The notes under the pieces are model-generated. The model did not search any database and was not told the origin of the DNA. It saw only the letters and a list, made by a program, of their open reading frames with translations. A DNA stretch of 64,000 bases, from NCBI GenBank assembly GCA_018296165.2, contig JACKQL020000005.1, positions 682,001-746,000 of the forward strand, in the 5' to 3' direction. A program made the translations under genes and the position numbers. The stretch's first letter is position 1, and each line of letters opens with the position of its first letter. Below, in pieces: positions 42,634 through 55,040 of the stretch. This stretch comes from Termitomyces sp. T153. Lineage: Eukaryota > Basidiomycota > Agaricomycetes > Agaricales > Lyophyllaceae.

Positions 42634-43883
42634 TAACCCAACCAACTCCTTCAGCACCTCCCCCTAATGGTTCAAGCCCCCAGGATGATGCCTGGAGTCA
42701 TTTGTTGTCTCTGGAGACACAGTTTCAACTTACCCAAGCTTTCCTTACTTCCCACACTGCCAAACTTACTAGACTATGTCAAACCACTGAAGCAGTGTCC
42801 CTCTCCCTCCAGGCCCTCCTAAAATGCCTCCCCCTTGCTTCTACTTTTCCCCCTGAACCCCCAGCAGCTGCAGGAAGGTCTTCCTCTGCACTTAGCTTGG
42901 AGTTTTCAGCCTTCTGCTCCAAACTTCTTTGCCCTGCACTTCTTGACATATTTAATGGGGACTGTAAGGTTGAGGAATGTTTCCTTCAATCCTATATCAC
43001 TTACATCCAGTTGAGTGGTGAAGCCTTTGCCTCTGATGCCCTAGAAATCACCTGGGTCCTCTCCTACATGAAGGCAGGTCAAGCCTCAACCCTATGTGCT
43101 ATGCATTTTCTGATGCCCCAAAGGAGTAGAGAGTTTTGCTGACTAAACAGAGTTCCAGAAGGAGTTTAAAGCTGATTTCTTCCCCCTTGATCCTATCAAG
43201 ACCACTGCTCTTGCTCTTTGAGACTGATTCCAGTATGGTCAAAGAAAGCAGTTGCTAGACAAGTACATTGACTTGTTTCATGCCTTAGCCAAGCAAGCTG
43301 GGTATCCAGATGGTCTGCAGCTTTGTCTGACCTTCCATGATGGACTCCACCCCTCTCTCATGGGATTGTATTGATAGTATGGCTGAGGGGCACCTGGACA
43401 ATGAGCATGTGGACACCTGGTACAAGGTGGCACATGAACAGTGGCAGTTGATGGAGCTGCAGCATGAGCTGTGACAGATGCAGCACCCTACCACTATCCC
43501 ACATGCTTTCTTTACTTGTGGTGGGTTCCCCCACAAGTCTTCTCTTCCATGCCTGCTCCAGTACAAGCAGGTGCAAACCTTCCTACTCTGTCTCATGTTG
43601 CTCCTTTCTGCATCCCTATGGATGTCAATGCCTCTTGACAGCAATCCTCCACTCCTCTGTTGTGTCAACACTGCAGAAAGGCTGGCCACTTTGCCTGTTA
43701 CTGTCCTCAAAGGTTGGAAGTGCACTATTTAACCACATTGGAGCAAGAAAAGCTGCTTGTCCAACTCATGGTGGCCCAAGATGCAACTGGGGCCTCCTCT
43801 CCCAACATGCTCAGAGCTGCTCCCCTCACTGAGGTTGACAAGGAGTTGGAGGTTGTGCCTGTAGAGTCAGAAGAGGGTTTTTA
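42634..43883 (+). pseudogene. Gag of element F, degenerate
   Basis: It aligns with G's gag from TQPTPSAPPPNGSSPQDDAW, but the start codon reads ATA. The capsid part is LDIFNGDCKVEECFLQSYIT and SDALEITWVLSYMKAGQAST. Near 43660-43710 a complete CCHC knuckle, C-QH-C-RKAG-H-FACY-C, is followed by PQRLEVHYLTTLEQEKLLVQ. Several stops and frame changes lie between them. Confidence 0.75.
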
Positions 43884-44022
43884 AACATGCAACAGATGAC
43901 CTGTATGCCCCCATTACCTAGTGCTAATCATTTTGCTCCCCTGTCCATAGAATCAAATATATCTGTTGCCTTCTCTGATACTAATCCCGAAACAATAAGC
44001 CCCCTGTCTGATGTACAAAGCA

Positions 44023-44434
44023 TGTCAGGAGACTACTGTGGCTGGACCCCTAGATTGTTTCCTTTATTCCAAGCCTGCCACTCATTGTAGACCTCCCATC
44101 TCTGAGTCACAAGTACTTTTGACCAAGGGCTATCTGTTGCTTTTATTTTTATGTGGTTAAGTGCTGAGAGTCTGGAGATTGAGGCCATTTACAATGGATT
44201 TCTGCCTTTTGATCAGACTCTGGATTTGGTTGTTGTTGGGTGTTTTTTTCCAGAAACTCTAGAGTAAATTTTCTGAACACTGGCATTGGAAATCCTTAGA
44301 CTTGTTCTCTCTGGATCTCCCTCTGCCAGGTGAGTAGCTAGAACTCTAGAACTTCTTGTAGATGCTGAATAGACTTTAGATCTCCCTCTGCTAGTTGTGT
44401 GATTGAGCCACAGCCTCCAGAGGTTGCCCTCACA
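44023..44434 (+). repeat. Solo LTR of family II inside element F
   Basis: A 412-base sequence starts TGTCAGGAGAC and ends CTCACA. It matches the 5' LTR of F and splits the gag-protease linker of F exactly where element G is continuous. The flanks are AAGCA and AAGCC, a 5-base duplication with one change. It is probably left by LTR-LTR recombination of a full insertion. Confidence 0.75.
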
Positions 44435-45060
44435 AAGCCCTCCCCCCCCTCCAGCTAAAGTCTCAGCTAGGGATACACCTCCTAACCCATGCCTCCAAAT
44501 TTCTGCATTGGAATACTATCTCCCCCATTACTCCATTGTTGCTTCCACCCCTTCCACCAACTCCTTAAAGCTACAGGTAGAAAATGAGACAACAGACACC
44601 TAGCAAACCTGAAGTGTGGTTGCCCTGCTTGACAGTGAAGTAATGGGCCCCTTCCTTGACATAGACTATGTGCAATGACATTGTCTCACCACTTTGAGAT
44701 TGATCGAATTAAGAGCAAGGTGAAAATGAGTTGCTGTCCTTATTGTTGCATGACTTGTGCTGAAGCAGCCCACAAGGAGCATAGAGCAAAGGTTCATGAG
44801 TGTGCTGCTATGCACACCTGTCATGCAGGGCATCTTCCTTATGTGGATCTCAACCTCCTGGATATCCTCCCCCTGGCATTCCCTCATAGAGAGGCCCTTT
44901 ACAAGGATGTCTGGGTGTGAACCTCAGGAGGAAGACAAATGCAAAAGAAAATTTGCCAATGCTCCAGACCCTGAGTCTCCAGACAAAACCATTGAGGTAG
45001 GTGATAGAATCTATGCTACAACCCTCTGCCTCCCTCCTACAGTGGCAGAGATCCAGGCCA
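44435..45060 (+). pseudogene. Protease region of element F, degenerate
   Basis: After the solo LTR the linker resumes (PPAKVSARDTPPNPCLQIS). The retropepsin motif reads VVALLDSEVMGPFLDIDYVQ, so the active-site Gly is lost. Downstream blocks (HHFEIDRIKSKVKMSCCPYC, DKTIEVGDRIYATTLC) align with G at 31670-31320. Several stops. Confidence 0.7.
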
Positions 45061-45207
45061 GTTAGACCACTTCTCAATGTCTGACCAAGGTGTTTGCAGC
45101 AAATTCCTAGCTCAAGCCCTTTTGTAGCACAGTTGCTGATCACCTCCATGGTTTTGAGGACATACATAGTCTCCAAAGCATCATTTGATTCACTTCCAGA
45201 GCACAAG

Positions 45208-46041
45208 CAGTAAGATCATGCAATTGAGCTGATATTTGATGTGGAACCCTCCAGCTATAAAGTCTATCTGCTTGCACCCCATAAGTGGGATGAGCTAGAT
45301 AGGTTTCTATAGGAGAATTTTAGCTCTGGACAGATACAACCCTCTAAGTTCCCAATGGCTTCCCCAGTCTTCTTTGATAAGAAGGAGGATGGGTCTCTCC
45401 ATCTGGTTCAGGACTATTGAGTCTTGAACACAATAACAGTGAAGAATTGCTATCCCTTACCATCCATCTCTGAACTTGGCAACAACCTTCAAGGTGCACA
45501 TTATTTCACCAAATTGGATGTCCATTGGAGCTACAACAATGTGTGCATCAAAGGAGGAGATGAGTGAAAGGCAGTATTCCAAACCAATTGCAGACTCTTT
45601 GAACCTCTGGTGATGTTCTTTGGTCTCACCAATAGCCTGGACACCTTCTAGACTATGATGAATGACATTTTCTGTGATCCAATTGCAAAAGGTGTTGTCT
45701 GCATGTATCTTGACAATATCCTTATCTACACTAAACCCTTGGAAGAACATTGCTGGATTATACACATTGTCTTGGAATGCCTTCAATAACACTAGCTCTA
45801 TCTGAAGTCTGAGAAGTGTGAGTTTGAGTAGACCAAGGTTGAGTATCTAGGCTTGATCACCTTGCATGGAATGACTGAGATAGATTCTCTTAAAGTGGCA
45901 AGTATAGCAGAGTGGCCTGAGCCAAGGAACAAGAAGGAAGTACAGACCTTTCTAGGATTTGTTAACTTCTACCAGAGGTTCATACAGGACTTCTTCCACC
46001 ATGCCCATCCCCTCTTTGACCTCACTATCAAGGACATAGCA
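45208..46041 (+). pseudogene. RT and start of RNase H in element F, degenerate
   Basis: RT motifs with stops between: [38 protein letters not shown] and VCMYLDNILIYTKPLEEH, where the catalytic box is YLDN as in G. Then PRNKKEVQTFLGFVNFYQRF and HPLFDLTIKDIA. At 46042 the sequence jumps into element III. Confidence 0.75.
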
Positions 46042-46248
46042 TGTAACAGAGTGGCCATTACCCCTCTCTAAATAATACTCTTATATTAATTTACTATGTT
46101 CTTATTCTGTACCATCACATGATGCTACCTTTAAATACTCATATTGTGATTATGTAAGGCAGCACCTTACTTCATACTTTGTAAACAAGACTAATCAACT
46201 GGTTTTGACTTACAAGGGTGTGAACTGTAAGCTGTGTGACCCATAACA
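46042..46248 (+). repeat. Probable 5' LTR of element III
   Basis: It starts TGTAACAG and may end ATAACA at 46248, giving complementary TGTTA-type ends. There is no second copy to fix the right border. Confidence 0.35.
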
Positions 46249-47255
46249 GAAATGTTACATTTTTTAAGTCAAATGAGCATGTATTCATTTGCAAAGCAAG
46301 AAGCCAAACTCCCAAAAAGAAGTTCACTGCCATGAGTTACAATCAGAATGTTAAAATTTTAACATTCACCTTCTGCAATGGGTACTGTGGTGACCATAAA
46401 AGGTCAGGTGTTTGGGCCTAGGTCCAAATTAGAGTTTGATGGAACATTGCAGAATGCTCCACATGAACCAACAGGTGTTGCCATGTCAAACTATGGCATG
46501 GGAAGAGAAAGTGGAGTGATGCTAGAAGGACTGCCAGCAGTTACTCCCATTTGATCACCTTTGAGTGGTCTGATAAGCATCACTACAGAGGGCACTTGAG
46601 TGCTCTCTACTCAGATGTACCCAATGGTAGGGCCAGAGAGTGCAGCAGTAGCAGCAAGCAAAGAGAAAAATCCCTTGTATGTGCCTACTGCACTGACCAT
46701 GGAAGGACTGGGATCCTTCCCAGAGGCCATGGGAGGCCATCTTGACTCTTGACTTATTGATGGAGATTACACCATTGAGAAGTGAGGATAATGGTCCTTA
46801 CAGGGCCCATGGCCCTGTTCAATTGTAAGCTGGATCAATGCTGGGCTTATGCACAGTAGGACCTTCAGCATTCATCAAGACAATTCCAGAGGATGTCAGA
46901 GACACCTCAAATATGGATAGTGAAGCAAATCCAGATAACATCCTCCATAGGAGGGTGTTAGTATTCTGGCAAAATCAGATTAAGGTCCCAAAGACTTCAA
47001 CTCAGCAACACTTAGCTGCAAGAGTAGCTAAGCATATAGTGATTTAGCAGTCATTGGGTGAGGGAATCATCTCAACTGACCTGGTAAAGTTCATGGAACT
47101 TGATATGATTTTTCTAGTGCAGGAGGTAGCAGACTACCTCCAGCAGAAAAAGTTATAGAGATCACCAGCATTATCTGCAATGCCTTCTCCATTTGTAGAT
47201 GGGGATCATTTCCCCAGCAAGACAGGCTGCAGTAGACCATTAGAGACAGGCTACA
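46249..47255 (+). other. Leader and front of gag of element III, unassigned
   Basis: Only short frames broken by stops (for example 46838-47047, DNILHRRVLVFWQNQIKV). No domain recognised and almost no CpG. Confidence 0.35.
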
Positions 47256-48997
47256 TTGGGTATGATCATAGCCCCTGACCTAGCTTCTACAGAGGCTGGG
47301 TCAGTGATTACTATCAAGCAACCTATAGTGAGGCATAGAACTACTGGGTCTATGCATAGGGTGTTGACCTGGGAAGATAGAATTGTGTTGCAGCAATTCT
47401 GCAATGGTGACATTGAGGACTTTGGACAGTCCTATGTGGATGACCAAGGAGTGGTGTTCCAGGAAAATACTGCCTATGATGTGTGGCCTGAAGGTTACAT
47501 TTCACCAGAATGTACTAGGTCAATTAAAAGGAAAGAGCAAGACTCTTGCTCTTCTCTGGTAGACAAGCCTGCTGGGACTAGGAGTAGCTCCATGGTGTGT
47601 CAATGCCAGGCTGATCAAGGAGGAAACACCCCTCTAAATTGGCCTGGCAACTGAGCAGTGGGTGGAGTAGACCCATGATAGGGACCACCTAGAAGTAATT
47701 CTACATCCACTCTACCCTCAACACTACATTGTGGACTGCTTGGTCCAGGAGGTTGTGGTGGGGGACCCAGAAGAGGACCACCTTTTCTTGGTCAAGGACC
47801 ATCACCACCCCCAGGAGGAGGTCTGCCAAATCCAAATGGACCAGACAATTGTCCAGCAGATAAAGAGAATGATGTGGGTTGCAGAGCTGGTAGGAGCAGG
47901 ACTACAGTCCTTTCAGACAGACAGCTACAGTGGTTTTCAATGCTGCTGCAACATTGTGGACAATTAACCACCTCCAGAGTGGAGAAGGCCCATGACTATC
48001 ACTGCCAGACAATGCACAATTGTGTATGGGCAGTGATGGAGCAGTTGCTTGCTGTTTGACTGGCAATCCCAGAAGGACTCAAGCCTAGAAGGAGTGATCC
48101 ATCAAAGACAATCACCTCATATGCTGAATCTGCCAAGTTCAGCAAACTTGAAGACTGGCTAATGAGCATCTGTGTGTTTTATGCAGTAGCCTAGTATGGT
48201 TGAGATGTGTGTAATCATGAGAAAGTCCTAATTCTTATGGACTTCCTAGCTGCAGGTGTGCTAAAATAGCACCTATGACATGTAATACATGTCAATAGGG
48301 GCCAGTCCCACTAGAGATTTGAGGATGTGATCCTCAGATTGTACAATCAGTTTGTACAGCCTGTAATAATGCAGGATGCATGTGATGCATTCCATGATGC
48401 AGTGTATGCAGCAAAGAGGGAGTGCAAGACTTTTATAATGCCTTGCTCAACCATGCTTAAAATATGGCTGTGTTCCCTGACAAATTCACAATTTGTGAGT
48501 GGTTTTTGAAGGGGATACCCTCTGACATCCTTGTCATGTTAAATGCAATAGCAGACCTGCTCCTGAAGTGAACATAGTTGAGGAGTTTGTCTCAGAGGCA
48601 AAGGCCTATGAGAATAGCATCAAACCTCTGTGCACTACTTAGAGCACAGCATGAAAAGGTGGTTGAGACAGTAGCTGTTGTTAGTTGCAGTGCAGTCTCC
48701 AAAGTTTGGGACTGCCTTGGCTAAGTGGACAGAGGTGGCAGGACATCATGTCCACCCACAACTGTCTTGCATGGCCTCAAGGCCTATGCACCCACAAGTC
48801 AGTGTGGGCCCAAGCCCTTTTTGACCTGCAGGCACAGTACAGGCAGCAAGAAAACATCTTGCCACAGGAAAAAATGTGGTGGCCATAGCATCTGGCCAAA
48901 GGTAAGGATGCTAGGCAATCCACTAACTGTTGCAAGTGCAAAAAGGTTGGGCATTTTGCTTGCAAATGCAGGGAGCTGGTTAAGCCAGCTCCTTGAG
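47256..48997 (+). pseudogene. Gag of element III, degenerate
   Basis: The capsid region is visible near 48120-48650 (ESAKFSKLEDWLMSICVFYA, RFEDVILRLYNQFVQPVIMQ, DACDAFHDAVYAAKREC), with stops replacing expected Arg and Trp. A CCHC knuckle, C-CK-C-KKVG-H-FACK-C, lies at about 48928-48972. The region before 47700 is Asp/Glu-rich and unassigned. Confidence 0.65.
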
Positions 48998-49299
48998 TGT
49001 TTGTGTGAGTGGAACATACTGCTGCTCCTTTAGATATGGGAGATGCTGACAATGAGCAGGACAAAGAACCTGCTAAAGTCAACAACAACCATGCAGCTGA
49101 GTCTAAAGAGACTCAGAAGAATGCTAAGGAGTACATTGAATTGGAAATGTACAAAAATGATTACTATACTCAGAGGAGTGATAGTGAGGGACTGTTTGCC
49201 CTCATAGAAGTTCTTACTGCTGAGCATAGGGTGCAAGAACCTGTAACAAGGTCCAAATGTGTAAGATACAGATTATGGTGGCTAAAGACACCATGGACC

Positions 49300-49718
49300 A
49301 ACTAGTGCTGCTAGCATGAGACAAAGAGTGTCTTATCACTTGGGTGGAAGTCATTGGCCATTGAGCATGGATGCTGTGAAACTCTGGGAGTATGACCTTC
49401 AAAATTACACCATTGTTTGCCCATGTGGCTGGGATATATATAGCACTACTTGCCACACCCATCACTCTGCAGCTGGGAACAACTGGAAGTTGTTCCATTG
49501 TAAAGTCTGTGTCCAGGGTGACCATAAAGGTCCCTGGCAAAGTCTGTAAGATCTATGTAGACATTGCAAATTTTTATCACTACAACATGATCATAGGGAC
49601 ACCATTTATGAGGGCCCATAAGGTCCTCCTGAATTTTGAGAATGACCAGGTGGTCATTGATGGGGTAGCAACTCCAGCTTACAAGTTGGAGCTGGAGAAT
49701 GCAGATGGGCAAGCATGA
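49300..49718 (+). pseudogene. Protease of element III, degenerate
   Basis: The end of a retropepsin-like domain: TIKVPGKVCKIYVDIANFYH, YNMIIGTPFMRAHKVLLNFE and NDQVVIDGVATPA, the usual end of this domain in Agaricomycete Ty3 elements. The first part is broken and no active-site D-S/T-G is readable. Confidence 0.65.
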
Positions 49719-50438
49719 TGCTTCCATACTGTGGAGAAGTGGTGTGACAAGCACCTATGACTCCCTAGTGGACTTAAGTGGCCCACCATAAAAGAGGTGG
49801 TATATGACAATGAGATGCAGGTGATGGAGAGTTTACCCAATGACCACCCATTGTTACTGATCTCAGAGGAAGAGTATCAGAAGAGTACTCTTCAAGAGGG
49901 GGAAAAAGTACACTGGAAGGATTGAATTGATCCTTTGACAACAAAGGAACAAAGGATTTGGGATAGACCAATCCCAAAGCCTACCCTTGAATGTGCATAT
50001 GATCCACAAATGCCACAGGAGTGGAATTAGATTATAGCTGACCTGACATGACAGGAATGGGTAAGAAGATCAACCCCTGCTGGCAAAGTATACAGACTGG
50101 CTATGGAGGATGAGATATCTGAGCCTAGTAAGTTTGAATACTCATGGACTGAAGTGAAAGGCAGGACAAAATGTTGCCCTGCCTGGCTAAACACACCAGA
50201 CAAATCAGAAATTTGTAGGATAAGTATGCAAAGGTAGTTCCACAGTCAAAGCTGGCCAAGGAGGAACATTGTCCTTGGCCTAGAGTAGATGAAGAGAAAG
50301 CACAGCCTTCTAAGCTAATAGAAGGTGATATCCCTTGCCTTGAGCAGCAGTGGTATGATGAGTTCTAGGACATTGTCAATGGAACTAAGGAGGAACTTCT
50401 ACCATGGCATGAAGTGAACCAAAAAGTACTCATGCTTT

Positions 50439-51740
50439 ATGCTGAGGTGCCCCAAGTCACTTCAACAGCAGTTGCAGGATAAAATTGACTGCTACATGTG
50501 TGCTAAGTGGTGGGAGCCCTGTGCAGCCAATCAGGCTGCACCATTGCTATGTATTCATAAGAAGGATGGATCCTTAAGGATGTCATTAGATGCATGCCAA
50601 TACAATGACAACACTGTTAAGGACATAACACCCTTACTGGATCAGGAGGTCATATGGAAAGATGTAGTGTGTGTGTCAGTAAGGTCAAAAATTAATCTCA
50701 CAGATGCATATGAACAAGGATACATACTTCAGATGTACCAAAAACTGCATTTATGACCATCACTGGGACATATTACAGCAATATCATGCAGATTGGTGAC
50801 TGCAATGTGCCAGTGACATTTCAATGTCTGATGACATCCATTTTTAGAGATGTCATTGGGAAATGAATGCATGTGAATTTAGACAACATATTTGTCTTTT
50901 TGGATTTCATTGAGGAATGTGAACAGCACCTCAGAGTAGTCTTTGAAAGACTACAAAAGAATAAACTCTATCTCAAGTGGAAGAAGTGCAAGCTGTATGC
51001 CAAGTGCATAGAGCACCTCAGCTATGTTATTGACTTGCAAAGTATACACCCTGACATGGATAAATTGAACAGGATCCAGGAGTTGTGTACTCTTAGAACC
51101 TACAATTATATCCAATGTTTTGTGGGGTTGGTGAATTATATTGGGAACTTCTTGCCTAATATTTCTACATACACAGGGTCATTAATGGCCATAATGCAGA
51201 ACAGGTTGCCATTCCACTGGTAACCTATTTATCAACAGTGTTTTGACATGATCAAATGAATCTGTGTCAAAACCCCAATTATTTGGCCAATTGATCCTCA
51301 ACAAGAGGATCCTATTTGGCTGATTTGCAACACCTCAAAGACAGGCATTAAAGCTATGTATGAGCAGAAATGTCAGCCAGTTGGGTTCATGTCCAAAGGT
51401 TTCCTAATGCACAGCACAATTATACCATGCACAAACTAGAGACATTAGCTATTCTAGAGGCTCTCCTCAAATGAGAGAATAAGTTTCTAGGGTATAAGAT
51501 CCACATAATAATGGATCATAAAGCCTTTTAGTTCTTCAAAACTCAACAGAATCTATCACTCCATCAACAATGGTGGATGGATTATATGTCAAGATTTAAC
51601 TTAGACATCACATATGTGAACCAAGAGCTCAATAAGATAGCAGACTGCTTATCCTGCTACTTTGAGAGCAATTCCCCTCAAGACATACACCATATCTATG
51701 ACTATGTATGAGTGAATGCACAAATTGATCCAAAGAGGAA
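50439..51740 (+). pseudogene. RT and RNase H of element III, degenerate
   Basis: RT blocks: AAPLLCIHKKDGSLRMSLDA, SKINLTDAYEQG (catalytic Asp) and VNLDNIFVFLDFIEECEQHL (box reads NLDN), then KLYLKWKKCKLYAKCIEHLS and CFVGLVNYIGNFLPNISTYT. RNase H near 51270-51700 is readable only in pieces (ETLAILEALL, NKIADCLSC). Many stops. Confidence 0.75.
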
Positions 51741-52131
51741 TGATTTGCCTCCAATGCATCTATAGTGAATGCAAGTGCAACTAGATCAGATTTGTGCTCT
51801 CTGCAATGGACCAAGCTGCAGAAGCCAGAGGGTGTGGGATTGTCACAAACTTTGTGATGAGGAAGCACAAGGTCTTGCCAATAGTAATGATGGCAGGGAA
51901 GGATCAGCTCAGGCCCACTAGGGATCTGATAGCTGTGACAATGCAGAAGATATGACTCTTGGTGAGGCCATCCTTGGGATAGCCCAGTTTCTGCAACCTC
52001 AGGACAGGTCTGACAGAGGATTCCTCCATCAGATTCAGTCCTTGTATAGCAAAGACAAACTCTTTGTTGAGATCCAGACTTGGCCAAAGGACCATAAGTC
52101 CTTCTAGCTAAAAGACAAGCTAATTTGGACC

Positions 52132-53282
52132 ATGAATCTCTTGGGCCACAAGGTGCTGTGTATACCTCATGATTGGGAGATGGTAACTAGATTGCTCAAC
52201 CAAGCACATTGTTTGGCACCAAGAGAACAACAGAATACATTTGTTGTTGGTACTGGTGGCCAACAGTGGTTGCAGATGCACATGCATTCTGCACCTCTTG
52301 CCAATTATTCCAGTGGGCAAAAGAGAGCAATTATCTCCCTTCAGGGAAATTACACTTCCTGCCTGTGCTGGTCAAACCCTGGGATTCCATAGGGATGGAC
52401 TTTATAGGTCTGTTCCCCAAATCTAAGGGATATAAGTACTTATGGGTAGTTATCTGTCACATGACAAGCATAGTGCACTTGATTCCAGTGCATACTACCA
52501 TGACAGCATTGCAGCTGTCCTGGACTTACATGTGAGAGATTGTGAGGCTCTATGGCCTCCCAAGCTTGATTAGGATCCTAAGTTCATGTCTAAATGGTGG
52601 TGTGAACTGCATAAGATATTAGGAGTGCAGCTCTTAATGTCAATGTCCTTTCATCTGCAGATGAATGAACAGACCAAATGTGCCAATAGGAACATTGGTC
52701 AGATATTGTGCACTGTGGTGGTCATATCAGAAGGACTAGTTAAGTCAAATAGACTTAACTGATTTCACAATTAACACAAGCATTTCTGAGATGCCACATT
52801 TTGTACTGTTTGAGTTAAATGGTGGTTACATGCCATCAATGATATGCAAGATCAGTTTGGATACTGCAATCCCTAAGGCAATTCAGCAGTTCACCTGCAA
52901 AGCTCTTGAGAACTTAGAAGCAGTGCACAATGCAATAATTGAAGTGTGTGTCTTTCAGACATGCACTGCAAACTCATGTTGTAGACCCAATTCAGAACTG
53001 GAGAGAGGTGCATTGGTGTACTTTTCAATAAAAAACCTCAACCTTCTAAAAGGCAGAGCTAGGAAGCTCTGTCCAAAGTGGGTTGGGCCATATAAAATCT
53101 TGGAGGTCTACAGCAAGACCTCCAATCATGTATTGGAGCTGCCTATGGCACTCCAGGAGGAACAAAGAATACATTCTAAGTTCCATATGTTGCTGCTGCA
53201 ACCATACAAGGTCAGCAACAATGCACTATTTCTCAACAGGGCAACACCAGAGCTATATGACTTTGGTGCTCCAGACAACTAG
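52132..53282 (+). pseudogene. Integrase of element III, degenerate
   Basis: Core start WDSIGMDFIGLFPKSKGYKY (first Asp), then MTSIVHLIPVHTTMTALQL. The second and third acids are lost in broken frames near 52560-52680. A long C-terminal frame (52791-53282) has RGALVYFSIKNLNLLKGRAR, WVGPYKILEVYSKTSNHVLE and HSKFHMLLLQPY. No chromodomain. Confidence 0.75.
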
Positions 53283-53390
53283 GAGTGGTTTATTGATGAT
53301 CTGTTAGATTATTGTTGGGATGGAGCAAACCTCAAATTTGAGGTTTGTTGAAGTCTGGGGGACACTACTTGGAAGTACCTCACCACCTGC

Positions 53391-53690
53391 AAGGACCTGG
53401 AGGCCCTTGACAGGTACTTGGAGTTGCAGGGCATTCAGCACCCTGTGCAGTTGACTAGAAGGACTAAGTCAACTTGACTTAGTCTAGAAGCTGGACAGGC
53501 TGCCATGCTGGCAGCCATCAAATATGTCAGCCAGTTTTTTGGAGGCTCTTGATAGGTACTTGGAGTTGCAGGGTATCTAGCATTCTGCAAAGTTGGCTAG
53601 AAGAACTAAGTCAAGTTGGCTAAAAGGACTAAGTCAAGTTGACTTAGTCCAGAAGCTGGACAGGCCACCATGCTGGCAGCTAGTTTTTTG
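53391..53690 (+). repeat. Imperfect direct repeat in the 3' tail of element III
   Basis: Copies at about 53399-53517 and 53541-53680 share GGTACTTGGAGTTGCAGGG and AGAAGCTGGACAGGC. The second has an extra internal unit of about 23 bases. Each contains AAGTCAACTTGACTT or a close form, a short palindrome. Non-coding. Confidence 0.6.
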
Positions 53691-53872
53691 GCTGGTTGCA
53701 AAGTATGACTGGCCCTTGTCTTCTACTATAACATTGGTGTGATGCACCAACATTTAGTGAGGAAACTTTTGCCCAATGGGCAAGAGAAAGCAATAGCTTG
53801 ATGAGGCAGACAATGGTCTGCTAGGATATTCAGAAAGTGTCCAGAGCTCTGGACAGAGCTCAAGAGAGGGAG

Positions 53873-54953
53873 TGTCACAACCCATTCCCTGAAGCCCTGT
53901 ACACCACCCGACAAACCCCTGTTCCCCCCAAACCCCCCCCCCCCACGCTTTGTTGAACTTCCCCAGCACTCCGCGCCTACTCTGGCTAACTCCGACACAT
54001 TCTCGGCTAACTCTGACGGCCCCCTGGCCAACTCCAATGTCTTCCCCACAGCCGCCAGCACTTCCCCCTGGACTTCCTGAGCCCCTGGGACCACTCCTCT
54101 GCCATGCCTGACCCCATTACACATCATCAACTCGACACCCTGGCTCCCCTGACTTACCCTGGGGTATCACAACAACCTCGAAACGGACCACGTCACAATT
54201 GATCCCATCAACATATCAACGTGGCCCACCCTCTGGTCATAACTGACACCCATCGACTCCGCCAAGCCCTGCCACCACAGCCAATGTCCCCAAAGCTCTT
54301 CAGTAGTCAGTATATAAGACATAGAGTAGCTCCTCGTACTCTAGTCTGGAGATTACTTACTCTAGTCTGGAGATTACTTACCTACATACCGGCCTTTCCT
54401 GATGTGTTCCTGATTGTTTCTTCTCGTGTTTTGTGTCCCGTGTCTTGTTTTCCTTATTCTCAGTCTCCTGGTCTTATCTCATCTCTGTTCTGTTATCTTT
54501 TCATTATCATTCTGTATCTCCACCTGAATCTATTCTCATTCTCATCTCATCTTTGTCTCATTTCATTTGACTCCATCTTGTCCCATTTGATTCTGTCTAT
54601 TGTGTTCAAGTCCTCTCAACCATAACATCCTCACAAACTCCACAGTTACAATTACAAACCTCCAACACTTGTTACCAACCCCAGACTCTGCTATACACTC
54701 AGCTCCGAACCCCATCAACCCCTGTTGATCCCCCATCAGAACTCCAGCTCCACTCCTGTCATCTGCGTAGCCTCTGCCTCCTCCGCACCTGCAATACTCA
54801 CACACGGACTTATGCCTGAACCCCGCCAAGCCTGTCCCCCTTCTCCGCAACTCGTCCTCTACTCCTCCGGACCTCCCCAGACTTGCTTGGATCAATTTTC
54901 CCTGGCTATCCTCACAAGTCCCCAGTGTTTGGAATACCTCCAAGTGCCTGGTT
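53873..54953 (+). repeat. Plus-strand family I LTR
   Basis: It begins TGTCACAACCC after AAGAGAGGGAG and has TATA (GTATATAAG, 54310-54318). It matches the reverse complement of LTR2 in order and length. It keeps more CpG than the surrounding sequence, so it arrived later. About 90 bases of the family leader follow it (to about 55040, CCGCCTAGTAAGGACT), so it is the 5' end of an otherwise deleted element and not a clean solo LTR. Confidence 0.8.
54310..54318 (+). promoter_or_regulatory. TATA box of the plus-strand family I LTR
   Basis: GTATATAAG, at the same place relative to the LTR start as in the minus-strand copies. Confidence 0.5.
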
Positions 54954-55040
54954 GTCAGTGCAGGGAATCACATCCGCCTAGTAAGGACTCACCCAGTGTA
55001 GCTGAGCCCCCATGGTCAGTGGAACCTGACAGGGAGGAGT

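Larger units (their letters stand above)
41978..46041 (+). mobile_element. Element F, left half: decayed Ty3 element of family II
   Basis: 5' LTR (about 41978-42514), gag, a nested solo LTR, protease, RT and the first part of RNase H, ending abruptly at 46041 (LTIKDIA). The matching continuation, integrase onward, lies 11.7 kb further on at 57.76 kb in the same orientation. Almost no CpG. Confidence 0.8.
46042..53872 (+). mobile_element. Element III: decayed plus-strand Ty3 element
   Basis: It starts TGTAACAGAG at 46042 within F's RNase H, and has gag, protease, RT, RNase H and integrase remnants in normal order, then the 3' tail (GAAGTCTGGGGGA at 53353-53365, a purine tract). The expected 3' LTR is not found behind the purine tract. 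Almost no CpG and a stop every few tens of codons. It is a different family from I, II and E. Confidence 0.7.
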
